A stretch of 5,038 bases of DNA from Lentisphaerota bacterium (GTDB lineage Bacteria; Verrucomicrobiota; Lentisphaeria; Oligosphaerales; JAFGRS01). Position 1 is the first letter of the stretch. The number at the start of each line of letters is the position of its first letter. Below are positions 4,801 to 5,038 of this stretch, piece after piece. Made by a program: the position numbers and the translations under genes. The notes beneath the pieces were generated by a model that worked only from the letters and a program-made list of their open reading frames with translations, was not told where the DNA came from and made no database searches. Location of the stretch: NCBI GenBank assembly GCA_012514865.1, contig JAAYZO010000869.1, forward strand, positions 1 to 5,038, given 5' to 3'.

Positions 4801-5038
4801 GGTGAACCGGAAGCGGCCCTGGCAGCGCTGCGCCGCGCTAAGGAACCGCACCAGGACAGCCGGGCCGGCATCCTCTTTGCCACGCTGGGCGATGTCCCGG
4901 CGGCCGTCGACACCCTCGCGCGCGCAAGGTGGATCGAGCCCGGCAGGACAGTGACCTACGACCGCGAGGACACGGTCCTCGGACCCGGCTACGCGACGGT
5001 TGTCCGCCTCCTGGCGCTCGCCCCGCCCGAAGCGCGGC
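1822..5038 (+). CDS. large membrane-anchored protein with FN3-like, tandem CsgG/FlgO-like and TPR regions (3' end outside window)
   Basis: The frame stays open for 1072 codons and is cut by the window edge. Residues 11-27 (LLVGLVAVVVIVCCGLY) form one membrane helix after a short basic start, so the rest is probably exported. The cysteines at 23-24 lack a lipobox, so it looks like an anchor rather than a lipoprotein.

FN3-like beta segments follow at about 114-225, 228-340 and 448-550. Residues 727-855 resemble CsgG/FlgO/LpoB-type domains: a first strand LTLAVM, WEVVDREHLAAVM (764-776), HADAVVTGTY (798-807) and a final GRLVSVASGHHLATLEV strand pair. Residues 580-710 repeat this pattern weakly (LVERSDAGQLLDEG, then ADVVVDCRM). 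Four TPR units follow (about 899-932, 937-972, 980-1009, 1014-1040); the first has Gly905, Tyr908, Ala917, Phe921 and Ala924 at consensus spacing.

Known relatives of these domains act in envelope assembly or secretion. A scaffold role is inference, and I recognise no named gene. The antiparallel frame is open only because TTA, CTA and TCA codons are rare here. Confidence 0.9.
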   Translation, partial: MAGTRYSLRQLLVGLVAVVVIVCCGLYVHRQWQRLDPKRARRGPPTAAQRWHLSQSGGAGLTDAASVVDWRLSAQPAMAPADTPPVVQRSGVWSSYSLDDSGTRHWRLPEVRPAVAIAVDVVLTSSDGKAPSLWPGLAALRLLRGESPDGPFRPVSEVPRDQAAQGVPERSVRVGSAEPLYTHRIVVFDLNPDLSAVQSYRIQMLGAGGEVLEESGPFTGWAMAAPEAQAESDAQGLLVLKWKAPTLPADRFVGQPHLVTGLSSPTHYLAFDALNSGFDELGRFPVAAGEFTVPVPTGDRNSNLMVAQFAVIGATRRQTWSRSRGPAEDTVLVGVSAVVAGRGGQPALSEARPDQGALALTPRRVDHTYAGNQRGTAFTVYPRVFVSATLESLVVRYAKRGTTKAITTPTRSSYEEPVGLGERCVYTLTVRDGDATKTLTASAYSPPAPVGFGAITAPNAIRLLWDPLVIETDEWATPPELVVRRLATTDARAPFSNAVSLSVHFVEIARLPATATEFTDRQVRPGDEYFYALDLEGVVRATCTVGDRRDIAINLPVRCGSGLNGTWAPLLVKAEISGPVRVAVSTDMLRGTDAETARAAMEAGLRCEPWIRLVERSDAGQLLDEGHLTAFGKGEAQAGTAGPAPAVQAADVVVDCRMHGDVRTPRNEVGLTDVGRQQREVLGSWAAHETPWAEVAAAVVSRLKAQFPDWEQRAARAAAPADAPARLTLAVMALEPLIAACDDTLPPGTLEGLLAVALSESGRWEVVDREHLAAVMAEQGLTAASGSSKALALGRLVHADAVVTGTYTLKQGRIGLAGRLVSVASGHHLATLEVAGSRDDLEALAGQFADAAAEASLETAPATTDSATRRTLEMRASTGGLNTLAAAKTAAYVGGGDLTTLTQLGEAYAQRNQTEEALNCFRQALDLAEEENPTDAMGVSRIHGLRMTMDELLRRLGRPRERATLWQRAAARAAGEALDGRTSLMLAAALSDVGEPEAALAALRRAKEPHQDSRAGILFATLGDVPAAVDTLARARWIEPGRTVTYDREDTVLGPGYATVVRLLALAPPEAR
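4727..4744. repeat. 18-bp perfect palindrome inside gene 2
   Basis: CGGCGGCGCGCGCCGCCG is its own reverse complement. It lies in the Arg/Ala-rich helix at the end of the second TPR unit. Alanine and arginine codons in GC-rich DNA readily make such palindromes, so it is probably a by-product of composition. Confidence 0.7.

Noticed and set aside
2215..4851. A reverse-strand open frame of 878 codons opposite gene 2
   Set aside because: Its codons lie exactly opposite those of gene 2, so it stays open wherever gene 2 avoids TTA, CTA and TCA, which are rare in GC-rich genes. It ends at the TCA codon at 2215-2217. Its translation is Arg/Gly/Gln-rich without recognisable domains, while the forward frame has a ribosome binding site, a membrane helix, a CsgG-like domain and TPRs.

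Overview
The window is very GC-rich, with strong G/C bias at third codon positions. It carries two plus-strand protein genes separated by about 630 bases of repeat-rich intergenic DNA. The organism is not identifiable with certainty. The start of the second protein (Arg-Tyr-Ser-Leu-Arg-Gln-Leu-Leu followed at once by a single membrane helix) resembles an N-terminal pattern I associate with Planctomycetota proteins (RFSLRTLL-like). The large envelope protein with FN3-like, CsgG-like and TPR parts, and the expanded short intergenic repeats, fit that phylum or a related environmental lineage. This assignment is an inference of low to moderate confidence.

Layout. Positions 1-172 hold a non-coding tandem array: a 49-bp unit that is itself seven heptamers, with heptamer periodicity fading out towards 165. 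Positions 173-314 form the leader of gene 1, with small competing hairpins, one copy of a REP-like motif, a weak promoter candidate and a ribosome binding site. Gene 1 (315-1193) encodes a complete 292-residue TIM-barrel protein of the sugar phosphate isomerase/epimerase (xylose isomerase-like, AP endonuclease 2) family with its metal-ligand set intact. Positions 1194-1821 are non-coding. They hold an inverted pair of the same REP-like motif (1248-1321), an abutting block of about 200 bp packed with hairpins (1321-1527), a 9-bp tandem repeat (1536-1571) and a small AT-richer patch that may be the promoter of gene 2.

Gene 2 (1822 to beyond 5038) is open for at least 1072 codons and runs off the right edge. 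It begins with a membrane anchor, followed by FN3-like beta-sandwich segments, two tandem CsgG/FlgO/LpoB-like domains (the first degenerate) and at least four TPR units. It looks like a large envelope-anchored scaffold or assembly protein.

The two genes are far apart with repeats between them, so they are probably separate transcription units, and nothing in the sequence links their functions. I see no tRNA, rRNA, CRISPR array, transposase or toxin-antitoxin gene. The points most worth following are the domain architecture of gene 2 and the folded repeat block between the genes.
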